DNA of 64,000 bases from Nocardia sp. NBC_00565. Its GTDB lineage: Bacteria; Actinomycetota; Actinomycetes; Mycobacteriales; Mycobacteriaceae. The position numbers and the translations under genes were made by a program. Position 1 is the first letter of the stretch; every line of letters starts with the position of its first letter. This document shows positions 16,207 through 24,309 of this stretch, one piece after another. Below the pieces are notes generated by a model, which saw only the letters and a program-made list of their open reading frames with translations, made no database searches and had not been told where the DNA came from. The stretch is from NCBI RefSeq assembly GCF_036345915.1, contig NZ_CP107785.1:1736001-1800000 (forward strand), in the 5' to 3' direction.

Positions 16207-18801
16207 ATGAGTCAGCGGTCGCGGATCGACCTTGTCGAACTGCGCGCGATGGTCATGAGCTTGGAACACCTGATCAGCGAAGCCACTCGGGCGGTCACCG
16301 ACTTGAAGGCCGCCATCGCATCCGTGGAAATGCAGTCCGACGGCTCCCCGCATGCCGGCCACCGCGAGTCGCCGGTCCTGGCCAATATTCGCGCCGCAGA
16401 AGCGGTGCCGAAGCAGCCCCCTGCCCTCGCACGTAAGCCGGGGCCGACGCCATGGTCCGGTCGGAATCCGCCGACACCGTGGTCCCAACGCACCGTCCGG
16501 TTGCGCCCGCAGACGTCCAGCGCATCAGCCCGAGTGTCGGCACCCGTTGTGGCGAAATCAAACCCACTGATGGCGCCACCACCGTCGGTGATCCAGCGGC
16601 CCCCGCCGCACACACCGCAACCGACCGTGGTCCGCGCGGGTGGCGATGCTGCGGGGCCAGTGGCGGCTGATATTGCGAGGCCAGCGGTGGTTCGTCCGCA
16701 GGCCGATTTACCGAGACCAGCCGCGATTGCGCCGGTTCCCGACAGCACACCGCGAGAGACGCAGTTCTTGGCTCCCGCCGCGGAGATACCGCGTCCGGAG
16801 GCCGATCTAACGGGAGCCGCCGCAGTCCCCACGATCCCCGACAGCACACCGCGAGAGGCTCAGTCCTTTGCTCCGGCTGCGGAGATTCCGCGTCCACCGG
16901 CCGACGTTCGGGTGCAGGAGGCGGTACCGCCGCGGGCTCCGCAACCTACTGTGATCCGTGCGGGTGGTGACGTTTCTGGACCTGCGGTGGCTGATTTCAC
17001 GAGCCCAGCGGTGGTTCGTCCGCAGGCCGATTTACCGAGACCAGCCGCGATTGCGCCGGTTCCCGACAGCACACCGCGAGAGACGCAGTCCTTGGCTCCT
17101 GCCGCGGAGCTACCGCGTCCACCGGCCGATGTTCAGGAGTATGAGGCGGTACCGCCGCGGGCTCCGCAACCTACTGTGATCCGTGCGGGTGGCGGCTCTC
17201 CTGAACCAGCGGCGGCTGATTTCACGAGACCAGAAGTAGTTCGTCCGGAGGCCGTTCTACCGGGAGAGGCCGCGGTCCTTCCGGTCGCCGACAGTACACC
17301 GCGAGAGGCGCAGTGCTTCGCGTCGGCTGTGGAGATTCCGCGTCCACAGGCCGACTTGCGGGAGCATGAGGCGGTACCGCCCACCGTGGTACGCGCGGAT
17401 GGTGACGCTTCTGGACCAGCGACGGCTCGTATCGCGAGACCAGAAGTGGTTCGTCCGCAGGCCGATCTACCGGGGGCCGCCGCGGTCCCTCCGGTCGCCG
17501 ACGGTGCACGGCAAGAGGCGCAGTCCTTTGCTCCGGCTGCGGAGATTCCGCGTCCACCGGCCGAGCTACCGGAAGCCGTCACGGTCCCTCCGATCCCTGA
17601 CAGCGCCCGACAAGAGAGGCAGCCTTTAGCTCCCGCTGCGGCGATACCGCCTCCACCGGCCGACGTTCTGGAGCATGAGGCGGTACCGCCGCGGACACCG
17701 CAACCCACCGTGGTCCGCGCGGGTGGTGACGCTCCTGGACCTGCGGCGGCTGATATCGCGAGACCAGAAGTGGTTCGTCCGCAGGAGGCTCCACCGGGAG
17801 TAGCGGCGGTCCTTCCGGTTTCCGACAGTGCAGGGCGAGAGACGCAGTCCTTCGCTGCCGCTGCGGAGATTCCGCGTCCACAAGTCGATGTGCGGGAGCA
17901 GGAGGCGGTACCGCACCATGCTCCGCAACCCACCGTGGTCCGCGCGGGTGGCGATGCTCCGGGGCCAGCGGCGGCTGATATTGCGAGGCCAGAGGTGGCT
18001 CGTCCGCTGGCGGATTTACCGGGAGCTGCCGCGGTCCCTCCGCTTCCCGAAAGCGCACGGCGCGACACGGAGCCCTTCGCTGTGGCTGCGGAGATACTGC
18101 GGCCACAGCCCGACGTTCGGGGGCAGGAGGCGGTACGGCCGCGGACAAATGCGGACGATGAGGTTATGCGCCGGCAGACGGATGCCGTGACCGATTCCGT
18201 GGCCCACTCGATCGCGGCGGAGATGGGGGCGCGGCGTGGTCTGGAGATCATCGGATTCGACGCGGTGAGCGTCGATACATCCGTGGTGCGGGAGATCGTC
18301 GCGGCCATTGACGACATGCTCACGAAGTATCCGATTGCGTTGCGCGGGATCGAGATCACCGATCCGGACGGTGGCGTGCCCGCGCGCGGTCCGTCCGCTG
18401 CGATGCAGCGATCGGAGTCCGCGGCGATCTGGATGGTTCTCGACGGGGCCGCGTTGGCGACATTGGTCCGGCCGGCCGGCAGTGCGTCACCACGAAAGTG
18501 GCTGCGCAGACGTCGCGACGCCGATCGGCCGGTGTACGCGGCGGTCGTGCGCGAATACGGTTGTGCCCTCGAAGTCGCGGGCGACTTCCGTGCCCGCCAT
18601 GAGGCGCAGCGCGTGCTGATCACCGAATCTCTGCGTGGCAGTAGAGATCTCGCATCCAGTCCGCTGGATCCCGGACCCGCGCTGATCGACGCGTTCACCG
18701 AGGTCGCGCTGCGGGGGGACCGTGCGGGAAAGTTGGCGAAGACATTGCACGACATGCTGGTGAAGATGGCGCGAGCCGAGTCTGCCGACCTATCGGCCTG
18801 A
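16207..18801 (+). CDS. Large Pro/Ala-rich repeat protein with C-terminal degenerate peptidase-like domain
   Basis: The start ATG 16207 follows AGGAGAG. In the 864-aa product, residues 1-45 form an amphipathic helix (SRIDLVELRAMVMSLEHLISE) like those of WXG100-type secreted proteins. Residues about 60-130 are Pro/Ala-rich. Six tandem repeats of about 74 residues follow, each with PQPTVVRAGGD and RPEVVRPQADLPG blocks; two have extra 30-36-residue insertions. The last ~210 residues form a folded domain (GLEIIGFDAVSVDTSVV ... AALRG... ). There, VREYGCALEVAGDFRARHEA sits where related-looking domains carry an HExxH zinc site; here it reads R-E-Y-G-C, so the metal ligands are missing. It may be a secreted effector-like protein that has lost catalysis, or a structural protein. 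Homology to peptidases is my inference. Confidence 0.6.
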   Translation: MSQRSRIDLVELRAMVMSLEHLISEATRAVTDLKAAIASVEMQSDGSPHAGHRESPVLANIRAAEAVPKQPPALARKPGPTPWSGRNPPTPWSQRTVRLRPQTSSASARVSAPVVAKSNPLMAPPPSVIQRPPPHTPQPTVVRAGGDAAGPVAADIARPAVVRPQADLPRPAAIAPVPDSTPRETQFLAPAAEIPRPEADLTGAAAVPTIPDSTPREAQSFAPAAEIPRPPADVRVQEAVPPRAPQPTVIRAGGDVSGPAVADFTSPAVVRPQADLPRPAAIAPVPDSTPRETQSLAPAAELPRPPADVQEYEAVPPRAPQPTVIRAGGGSPEPAAADFTRPEVVRPEAVLPGEAAVLPVADSTPREAQCFASAVEIPRPQADLREHEAVPPTVVRADGDASGPATARIARPEVVRPQADLPGAAAVPPVADGARQEAQSFAPAAEIPRPPAELPEAVTVPPIPDSARQERQPLAPAAAIPPPPADVLEHEAVPPRTPQPTVVRAGGDAPGPAAADIARPEVVRPQEAPPGVAAVLPVSDSAGRETQSFAAAAEIPRPQVDVREQEAVPHHAPQPTVVRAGGDAPGPAAADIARPEVARPLADLPGAAAVPPLPESARRDTEPFAVAAEILRPQPDVRGQEAVRPRTNADDEVMRRQTDAVTDSVAHSIAAEMGARRGLEIIGFDAVSVDTSVVREIVAAIDDMLTKYPIALRGIEITDPDGGVPARGPSAAMQRSESAAIWMVLDGAALATLVRPAGSASPRKWLRRRRDADRPVYAAVVREYGCALEVAGDFRARHEAQRVLITESLRGSRDLASSPLDPGPALIDAFTEVALRGDRAGKLAKTLHDMLVKMARAESADLSA
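16615..18150 (+). repeat. Six imperfect tandem repeats (unit about 222 bp)
   Basis: In-frame repeats inside the large repeat protein, each opening with codons for PQPTV(V/I)RAGG. Units 1 and 4 are longer by about 100 bp. High similarity between units at the DNA level suggests recent expansion and possible length variation between strains. Confidence 0.85.
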
Positions 18802-18882
18802 CCGCGTCCATACCGCTGCCCGGCAGGCACCGGCTCCGCGACGAACTCGCTCGGTGGGAGGCACGGTCGAGCGGCTAGGGAA

Positions 18883-18911
18883 CCGGTGCCGGATATGATC
18901 TGCGGCACCGG
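18883..18911 (+). terminator. Candidate hairpin terminator
   Basis: CCGGTGCCG and CGGCACCGG form a perfect 9-bp stem with an 11-nt loop, 80 bases after the repeat-protein stop and 33 bases before the next start. It could terminate the upstream gene or attenuate the downstream one. Confidence 0.5.
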
Positions 18912-18944
18912 CCGAACGCGCCTACCGACACCGAAATTGCCGCT

Positions 18945-19343
18945 ATGCCCGCACATACCGACCTGCCGGAGGTAATCGCCGCCCTGCACTCGGACCTCGC
19001 CGAGTGGATGGGCTCGAACGCCCCGCCCAAGGTCTTCGATCGGTTCGCCAACGCACTGCACGACCAGTTCTCGGCGGTGACCACGGTCGGTCAGGTCGTC
19101 GACCGCGATACGCTGCTGGCCGGGGTGTGGTCGGCGCGCGATACCCAGCCCGGGTTGGATATCGAGATCACCGATATCACCGAACTCGCCCACAGCGGCA
19201 CCATCGTCACCGTCCGTTTCACCGCGACGAACCAACTGGGCGAAATCCGAACGCGCCGCCTGGTAACCGGGATCCTGATCGTCGCCGACCACGGCTACCT
19301 CTGGCACTCACTCCACGAAACCGCCACTCCCGCAGCCGAATAA
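18945..19343 (+). CDS. SnoaL/DUF4440-like small protein
   Basis: A 132-aa protein of the NTF2-like cone fold, judged from the helix-helix start (DLPEVIAALHSDLAEWM), a central FANALHDQFSAVTTVGQVVDR part and alternating beta strands ending HGYLWHSLHETA. Such proteins are either small hydrolases/isomerases or binding proteins; no catalytic residues can be assigned. It lies convergent to the double-hydrolase gene. The start has no clear ribosome-binding site. Confidence 0.5.
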   Translation: MPAHTDLPEVIAALHSDLAEWMGSNAPPKVFDRFANALHDQFSAVTTVGQVVDRDTLLAGVWSARDTQPGLDIEITDITELAHSGTIVTVRFTATNQLGEIRTRRLVTGILIVADHGYLWHSLHETATPAAE

Positions 19344-19438
19344 GGTCAGTTATCGTCCGACCTGGACGACGGGGAGCGGTCGTGGAGGATGCCGGTGCGC
19401 CAACGCAATTGAGAGCCGAGCGGACGGTCCCCAGAGAA

Positions 19439-21037
19439 TCAGGCGACCTTCAATCCGGCGTACGTCGCGGCGAGCATGCCGGCGACGATACCGATGCCGA
19501 CGAGCGGTCCGAGCGTCGCGACAGCGAGCCAGCCGAGCGCGACCAGCGCACCACCCACGAGCCAGGTCGAGATGGGCGCGGAGCGCGAGATCAGCTCGAA
19601 CATCTTGGTCGGTTCGGTGTGCTCCGGTCCGCACGGGGGCTCACCGTCGCGGATGTACTCGACAACGCCGGGCAGTCGCCGGTCCTCCAGGGCGGCACCG
19701 TGACCACCCTTGATGTAGCGCACCTGCAGTGTGCCGGGCGGCACCGAGTCGAATCCGGAGAATCCGCCGACACCGACATCGCGCATACCGAGTCCGCGCA
19801 ACGCGCTGCACAGCCACGCGACCGGCTTGTCGGCGCTGGCGCACACATTGACCAGGGAACGGATCTGTCCGGCGTCGGCGCACTCCATCCAGTCGAATTC
19901 GCGGGGCAGCACACTGCCCGCCAGAAAGACATTCTGGAATTCCAGCGCGGGTATCTGCTTCAGCGACTGCCCGAACAGGTAGGTGCCGTTGCTGTGCCCG
20001 GCGAAGTGGAACGGAACACCGGGATGCCGCGCGAGGTGGTAGCTGTACTGATCGGCGAACCAGCGCAGATTGCGGCGTCGGGTGAACGGCAGCGCGAAGT
20101 CGTAGGCCGACAGCCGCCCGTAGGACGGCGTCACCACCAGCACGTTCTTATCGTGTTCGAGCAGCTTCTGCTCGAGTTCGGTGGGCCATTCGCCGTTGCC
20201 CGATCGGATTCCGTGCAGCGCGAACACCACCGACTTGATCGTCGCCTCCTGTGCAGGCAGCGGCGACGGGTTGGTGGATTCGATGTTCTCGGTGATGGCC
20301 CAGCGCAGGATGTCATAGCGCTGCCCGGCGTAGTCCTCGTGCACGTTGCGCCCGGTGCATGCGATATCGGCGTGTGTGGCGTTGGGCATCAACTTCTGCA
20401 CACCCGTCGGCAGGCTTTCGAGATCACGGCTGTCCTCACGCTGCACGGACCAGTCGTTCTTCGCGCGCACCTGCACGACGATCGGCGCCTTATCACCGAG
20501 ATCGGCTATCTCGCGCAGCCATTGGATGCGCAGGTTGGTGATGAACGGCGTGCCGCACAGCATGTCGAGCACGGTGAACATCCGCAGCAGCGGCACGAAC
20601 AGCTTCGCCATGACCCGGCACGGCCACGGCGCGCGGTTCAGATCGATGCCGCGGTTCGGCGCGGCGAGCAGCACGATGCGGGTGACCGCGTCGGCCCAGG
20701 CCAACTGGGGACCGTCGATACCGCGCAACGCCTGCAGGAAGGCGTAGCGGAGCATGACACCGCCGATGCTGTGCCCGATCAGGACGATCTCCGAGGTCTG
20801 GCGTGGTCCGGTCCAGTACGCATCGAGGCGATCGGCGAGATCGCGGCAGCGGCCGGCCAGACTGCCCCGGCTCAGCCGCGTGACCGGCTCGGGGAATTGC
20901 CAATAGATGGCGTCGTCGGGCCCGTATCCGGGTTCGTGGCGCAAGCGGTGGAAAAGCTCGTTGGCCGCGTGCGGCGGTTCGGAGAGTCCGCCGACATAGA
21001 CGATGAGCCGACGGCGCGGTGGGTGCGCGGATGCCAT
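19439..21037 (-). CDS. Two-domain alpha/beta-hydrolase with C-terminal membrane helices
   Basis: The product is 532 aa from ATG 21037, preceded by GGGGGGATC. Two hydrolase domains lie in tandem. The first (1-265) opens RRLIVYVGGLSEPPHAANEL and carries GHSIGG as nucleophile elbow, followed by APNRGIDLNR as in lipase/PGAP1-like enzymes. The second (about 285-480) opens SVVFALHGIRSGNGEW and carries GHSNGT. The C-terminus has two hydrophobic helices (STWLVGGALVALGWLAVA and LVGIGIVAGMLAATYAGL), so it should sit on the membrane. The internal duplication is ancient, since the halves are only distantly alike. The substrate is unknown; lipid esters are likely. It is a single gene. Confidence 0.7.
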   Translation of the reverse strand: MASAHPPRRRLIVYVGGLSEPPHAANELFHRLRHEPGYGPDDAIYWQFPEPVTRLSRGSLAGRCRDLADRLDAYWTGPRQTSEIVLIGHSIGGVMLRYAFLQALRGIDGPQLAWADAVTRIVLLAAPNRGIDLNRAPWPCRVMAKLFVPLLRMFTVLDMLCGTPFITNLRIQWLREIADLGDKAPIVVQVRAKNDWSVQREDSRDLESLPTGVQKLMPNATHADIACTGRNVHEDYAGQRYDILRWAITENIESTNPSPLPAQEATIKSVVFALHGIRSGNGEWPTELEQKLLEHDKNVLVVTPSYGRLSAYDFALPFTRRRNLRWFADQYSYHLARHPGVPFHFAGHSNGTYLFGQSLKQIPALEFQNVFLAGSVLPREFDWMECADAGQIRSLVNVCASADKPVAWLCSALRGLGMRDVGVGGFSGFDSVPPGTLQVRYIKGGHGAALEDRRLPGVVEYIRDGEPPCGPEHTEPTKMFELISRSAPISTWLVGGALVALGWLAVATLGPLVGIGIVAGMLAATYAGLKVA

Positions 21038-21148
21038 AATGATCCCCCCGGGTGCGGTGCCGCCGATCCTCATTCGACAGCATTCGGTATTGCTTGTACT
21101 ACAGCATCGCTGATGCGTCCAGCAGCGTTTCCCGTCGTGATCCTAGGG

Positions 21149-22558
21149 TTACCGGCGGTACAGCGCCTGTCGTGCGCGTTCGTACTCCGCCCGGATCCGC
21201 AGGCCGATCGCCCCGCCGTCGCTGGGCGCGCGATACTCGGCGATGGTGTGTGCGGGCCAGTTCGGCGGCCGCGCGGTGCCGCCGAGCGCCCAGGCCGCCT
21301 GCCGAGCCGCGCCGAGTGCGACGTATTCGTTCGGCTCGGGCACCGTGACCGCGACTCCGATCAGCTGGGCGGCGAGTTCGGCGACCAGGGTGGAGCGGGC
21401 CGCGCCGCCGATCAGCAGGATGCGGCGGATCTCGACGCCGGTGGCGCGCAGATGCTCTAGCGCGTCGGCCATATTGCAGAGCATGCCCTCGACGGCGGCG
21501 CGGGCAATATGGCTGGGGCGCAGGGTTTCCGGACGCAGGCCGTGCAGACTGCCGGTGGCCTGCGGCAGATTTGGGGTGCGTTCGCCCGCGAGGTAGGGCA
21601 GGAGTACGAGCCCGTCGGCGCCCGGCGGTGCCTGGCGCGCAAGGGTTTCCAACTCGGCCAGGTCTACGCCGAGTAGGGCAGCGGTGGCGTCCAGTACGCG
21701 CGCGGCGTTGAGTGTGCACACCAGTGGTAGGAAAGCGCCGGTGGCGTCGGCGAATCCGGCGATCGCCGCGGTGGGATCGGCGCTGGGCGTGTCGCTGCGG
21801 GTGTAGACGGTGCCGCTGGTACCGAGGGAGATCACGACGTCGCCGTCGGCGATGCCCAAACCGAGTGCGGCACCGGCATTGTCACCGGTGCCCGCCGCGA
21901 CCAATGCGCCGGTGGGGGTGCGTCCGACTGCTTCGGCGGGTGCGGCGACGCGCGGGAGTTCCGGCGTCCGGCCCCGGAAGGCGTGGGCGAGCAGGTCTTT
22001 GCGATAGTGTCCGGCGGGCGACCAGTAGCCGGTGCCCGAGGCGTCGCCGCGGTCGGTGGTCGGTTCGATGGTGGGATCGGCTGGTCCGTCGCGCAGCCGC
22101 CAGGTCAGGTAGTCGTGCGGCAGCAGCACCCGGTGCGTCCGGTCGGCGTTTTCGGGCTCGTGATCGGCGAGCCAGCGCAGCTTGGCGACGGTGAACGCGG
22201 CCAGTGGCACGCTGCCGACGGCATCGGCCCACATCTGCGGGCCGCCCAGTTCGGCGACCAAGTCCTCGGCCGCGGCGGCCGATCGAATATCGTTCCACAG
22301 CAACGCATCCCGCACCGGATGCCCCTCGGCGTCCAGTGTGACCAGCCCGTGCTGCTGACCGGCCACTGCCACCGCGTCGACCCGATCCAGCAGGCCGTCG
22401 CCCGCCGAACACAGTGCCCGCCACCAGGATTCGGCGGGGACCTCGGTGCCGTCCGGATGTGGCGTGTGCGCTTCGTCCAGGATCTCGCCGGTGTCGGCGT
22501 CGCAGACGACGATCTTGCACGACTGCGTGGAGCTGTCCACCCCAGCGACAATGGCCAT
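21149..22558 (-). CDS. xylB: Xylulokinase (FGGY family)
   Basis: Phosphorylates D-xylulose to xylulose 5-phosphate in the cytoplasm. The 469-aa sequence has the FGGY N-terminal phosphate loop (AGVDSSTQSCKIVV), the substrate motif AGQQHGLV and LLWNDIRS typical of XylB, the GDNAGAALGLG segment, phosphate-2 GTSGTVY, and the C-terminal adenosine motif GGAARSTLVAE. It is divergent from a small hypothetical gene and lies next to, but not in one operon with, the GH172/kinase/isomerase genes, from which it is separated by that gene. It fits as the xylulose branch of the same pentose metabolism. Confidence 0.88.
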   Translation of the reverse strand: MAIVAGVDSSTQSCKIVVCDADTGEILDEAHTPHPDGTEVPAESWWRALCSAGDGLLDRVDAVAVAGQQHGLVTLDAEGHPVRDALLWNDIRSAAAAEDLVAELGGPQMWADAVGSVPLAAFTVAKLRWLADHEPENADRTHRVLLPHDYLTWRLRDGPADPTIEPTTDRGDASGTGYWSPAGHYRKDLLAHAFRGRTPELPRVAAPAEAVGRTPTGALVAAGTGDNAGAALGLGIADGDVVISLGTSGTVYTRSDTPSADPTAAIAGFADATGAFLPLVCTLNAARVLDATAALLGVDLAELETLARQAPPGADGLVLLPYLAGERTPNLPQATGSLHGLRPETLRPSHIARAAVEGMLCNMADALEHLRATGVEIRRILLIGGAARSTLVAELAAQLIGVAVTVPEPNEYVALGAARQAAWALGGTARPPNWPAHTIAEYRAPSDGGAIGLRIRAEYERARQALYRR

Positions 22559-22717
22559 CAGACGCGCACCCCCATGCCGGGACCGGGTGCCGGATCCGGC
22601 ACCTCTCGGACAGGGAACTTTCCTGGCGTCTCCATCACAACCGCGCGCATAGCACTACCTTGCACCCGCACCCCGATCGCGCGCCGCATTTCGCCCCGCC
22701 GCAACGCGGATTTTCCG

Positions 22718-23233
22718 ATGAGGCAGACTGTCGCGGTGAACGACGACCCGGACTGGCACGCCGACGTGCACGTCCGCACGGGCGACGGCACCGCGCTGCC
22801 TGCACTGACGGATCCGCTGCTGGACGATCTGCTGCGCGAACCATCCGACCCGGCATACCCCGCGATCGTCGTCAGCCGCGGCGAGCACGCCTACATCCAG
22901 GCGCGCATGCTCCCGGACGGCGTTTACGAACTCGAGCACCGTGCGGACGGGACGGACGAGTGCTTCCAGATGTACACCCCCGATGCCCGGCTGGTGCGCG
23001 ATGTCATGTGGGCCTGGATCGACGAGCACCTTTGGTGGCGTCACCGTGTCGGGTGGTATCGCGTCGATCCGGCGGTCGCCGAATTGGAGGCCACCCGACG
23101 CGAGCTCTCCGGCCTGCTGGATGGATTGTCGGTCATGGACGGCATCGAGTCGGCGATGGACGACGCACTCGCGCGGGCCGACGAACTACTCGCCATGGAG
23201 ATTCCGGGCGAGGAGGAGCTGGACCACGAATAG
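22718..23233 (+). CDS. Hypothetical protein inside the sugar locus
   Basis: A 171-aa acidic protein; the start may be ATG 22718 or GTG 22735 (GAGG 11 bases before). Segments such as AIVVSRGEHAYIQARMLPDG and the acidic C-terminal helix recall small immunity-type or DUF proteins, but I recognise no family. There is no signal peptide. It is encoded opposite to the flanking sugar genes and ends 14 bp from the convergent GH172 gene. Its link to sugar metabolism is only positional. Confidence 0.6.
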   Translation: MRQTVAVNDDPDWHADVHVRTGDGTALPALTDPLLDDLLREPSDPAYPAIVVSRGEHAYIQARMLPDGVYELEHRADGTDECFQMYTPDARLVRDVMWAWIDEHLWWRHRVGWYRVDPAVAELEATRRELSGLLDGLSVMDGIESAMDDALARADELLAMEIPGEEELDHE

Positions 23234-23247
23234 CCGAAACCGCAGGA

Positions 23248-24309
23248 TCAGCCCGTCGTCGACCTCGAAGGCTGAATCATCGGTACCCGGCGCGCGCCCT
23301 GGTACCACAGCGCCGTCGTCGCGATATCGGAGTTTTCCAGTGGCAGGTAGGTGCGCTCGTCATCCCAGCCGAGCGCCTGAATCGTCACGCGCAGTTCCCG
23401 TTGGAAACAGATCGGATCGCGAATATGCCAGCGGTACATCCCGAATCGCTGGTGCGGCCGGTAGATCTCGTCCGCGGGCAGTACCTGGTGCAGGCCGAGA
23501 TAGGGCGTCGAGTAGGTGTGGTACGCGCCGTCGAGATCGAAATTCCAGGCGCCGCCGAAGTAGTCCTCGGTACCGGTGCCGCACAGGGTCGGATGGGTGG
23601 TGTCGCCGTCGAGGTAGAACTTCACTTCGCCCTCGCCCCACCAGCCCGGTGCGCCCGGCCGGATGGCCAGGTAGGTGCCGACATACCGGCCCGGGCCGGG
23701 CACCGCGTCGAGGATGGTGTGCACGGCGGGCGTGCCGAGCGGTGTGCTGTGGCGGCGCAGCGCGTGCAGATATCCGGCGGATTCGGGTACGTCTTCCTCG
23801 TTGTAGGTGAACTGGTAGTAGACCGGGACCGCGCGGTCACTGCCGTTGTGCAGGGTTATCCGGGCCCGCTCGCGAAAAGGCATGGGCCAGTAGCTGTTCA
23901 GGCCACCGGCGGGGGCCACGACCACCATCTCCGAGCGCACCAGCGCCAGTTCGTCCCAACCGTTGCAGAAGAAGTCGCCGAGCGGCAGGTCGATCGACGG
24001 CTCCGATTCGTCGTCCCAGTACATGCGCAGGGCGAGTAGCCGGAGTACGGTGCGGTCGGTGGTGAGCCAGCAGTGGCGGAAGACACCGGGGCCGGAAACG
24101 TCAGCGAGCGTTGCGGTTTCGCCCGCCGCGAGGTGGATCGACGGTGCGATCTTCCAGCCGGGGCCGAGCCGCCGGGCCGCGTGCGCGCCGGTGCCTTCGG
24201 TCGCGCGAGCACCGGCGCCGGGGGAGCCGGTCGGATTCTCCGCGCTGATCGAGCGGGTGCGTGCGGCGTCGAGCCGCCAGAGTTCCGATGCCGACCCCGG
24301 GGCGGTCAC
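23248..24309 (-). CDS. DUF2961 / GH172-type glycosidase
   Basis: The 353-aa protein begins at GTG 24309, overlapping the kinase stop by 4 bases (GTGA), so translation is coupled. It carries the DUF2961 hallmarks: GPGVFRHCWLTTD, a DLPLGDFFCNGW block, YYQFTYN, and the pair WWGEGEVKFYLDGD (Glu226/228) and CGTGTEDYFGGAW (Glu248). To my knowledge DUF2961 is glycoside hydrolase family 172, whose characterised members cleave D-arabinofuranosyl and alpha-D-fructofuranosyl linkages. The Glu pair fits its catalytic residues. No signal peptide is seen, so the substrate would be taken up oligosaccharide. In an operon with isomerase and kinase it would release D-arabinose or another free ketose/aldopentose. 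Confidence 0.82.
   Translation of the reverse strand: MTAPGSASELWRLDAARTRSISAENPTGSPGAGARATEGTGAHAARRLGPGWKIAPSIHLAAGETATLADVSGPGVFRHCWLTTDRTVLRLLALRMYWDDESEPSIDLPLGDFFCNGWDELALVRSEMVVVAPAGGLNSYWPMPFRERARITLHNGSDRAVPVYYQFTYNEEDVPESAGYLHALRRHSTPLGTPAVHTILDAVPGPGRYVGTYLAIRPGAPGWWGEGEVKFYLDGDTTHPTLCGTGTEDYFGGAWNFDLDGAYHTYSTPYLGLHQVLPADEIYRPHQRFGMYRWHIRDPICFQRELRVTIQALGWDDERTYLPLENSDIATTALWYQGARRVPMIQPSRSTTG

Noticed and set aside
16615..18150. CRISPR-like array
   Set aside because: The repeats are long (about 222 bp), in-frame coding and have no unique spacers.
17133..19307. Minus-strand frame of 724 codons opposite the repeat protein
   Set aside because: Antisense of the repeats; Ser/Arg/Ala-rich and without family resemblance.
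21983..22717. Upstream extension of the hypothetical gene at 22.7 kb
   Set aside because: Runs antisense through xylB; a start at 22718 or 22735 fits the spacer.
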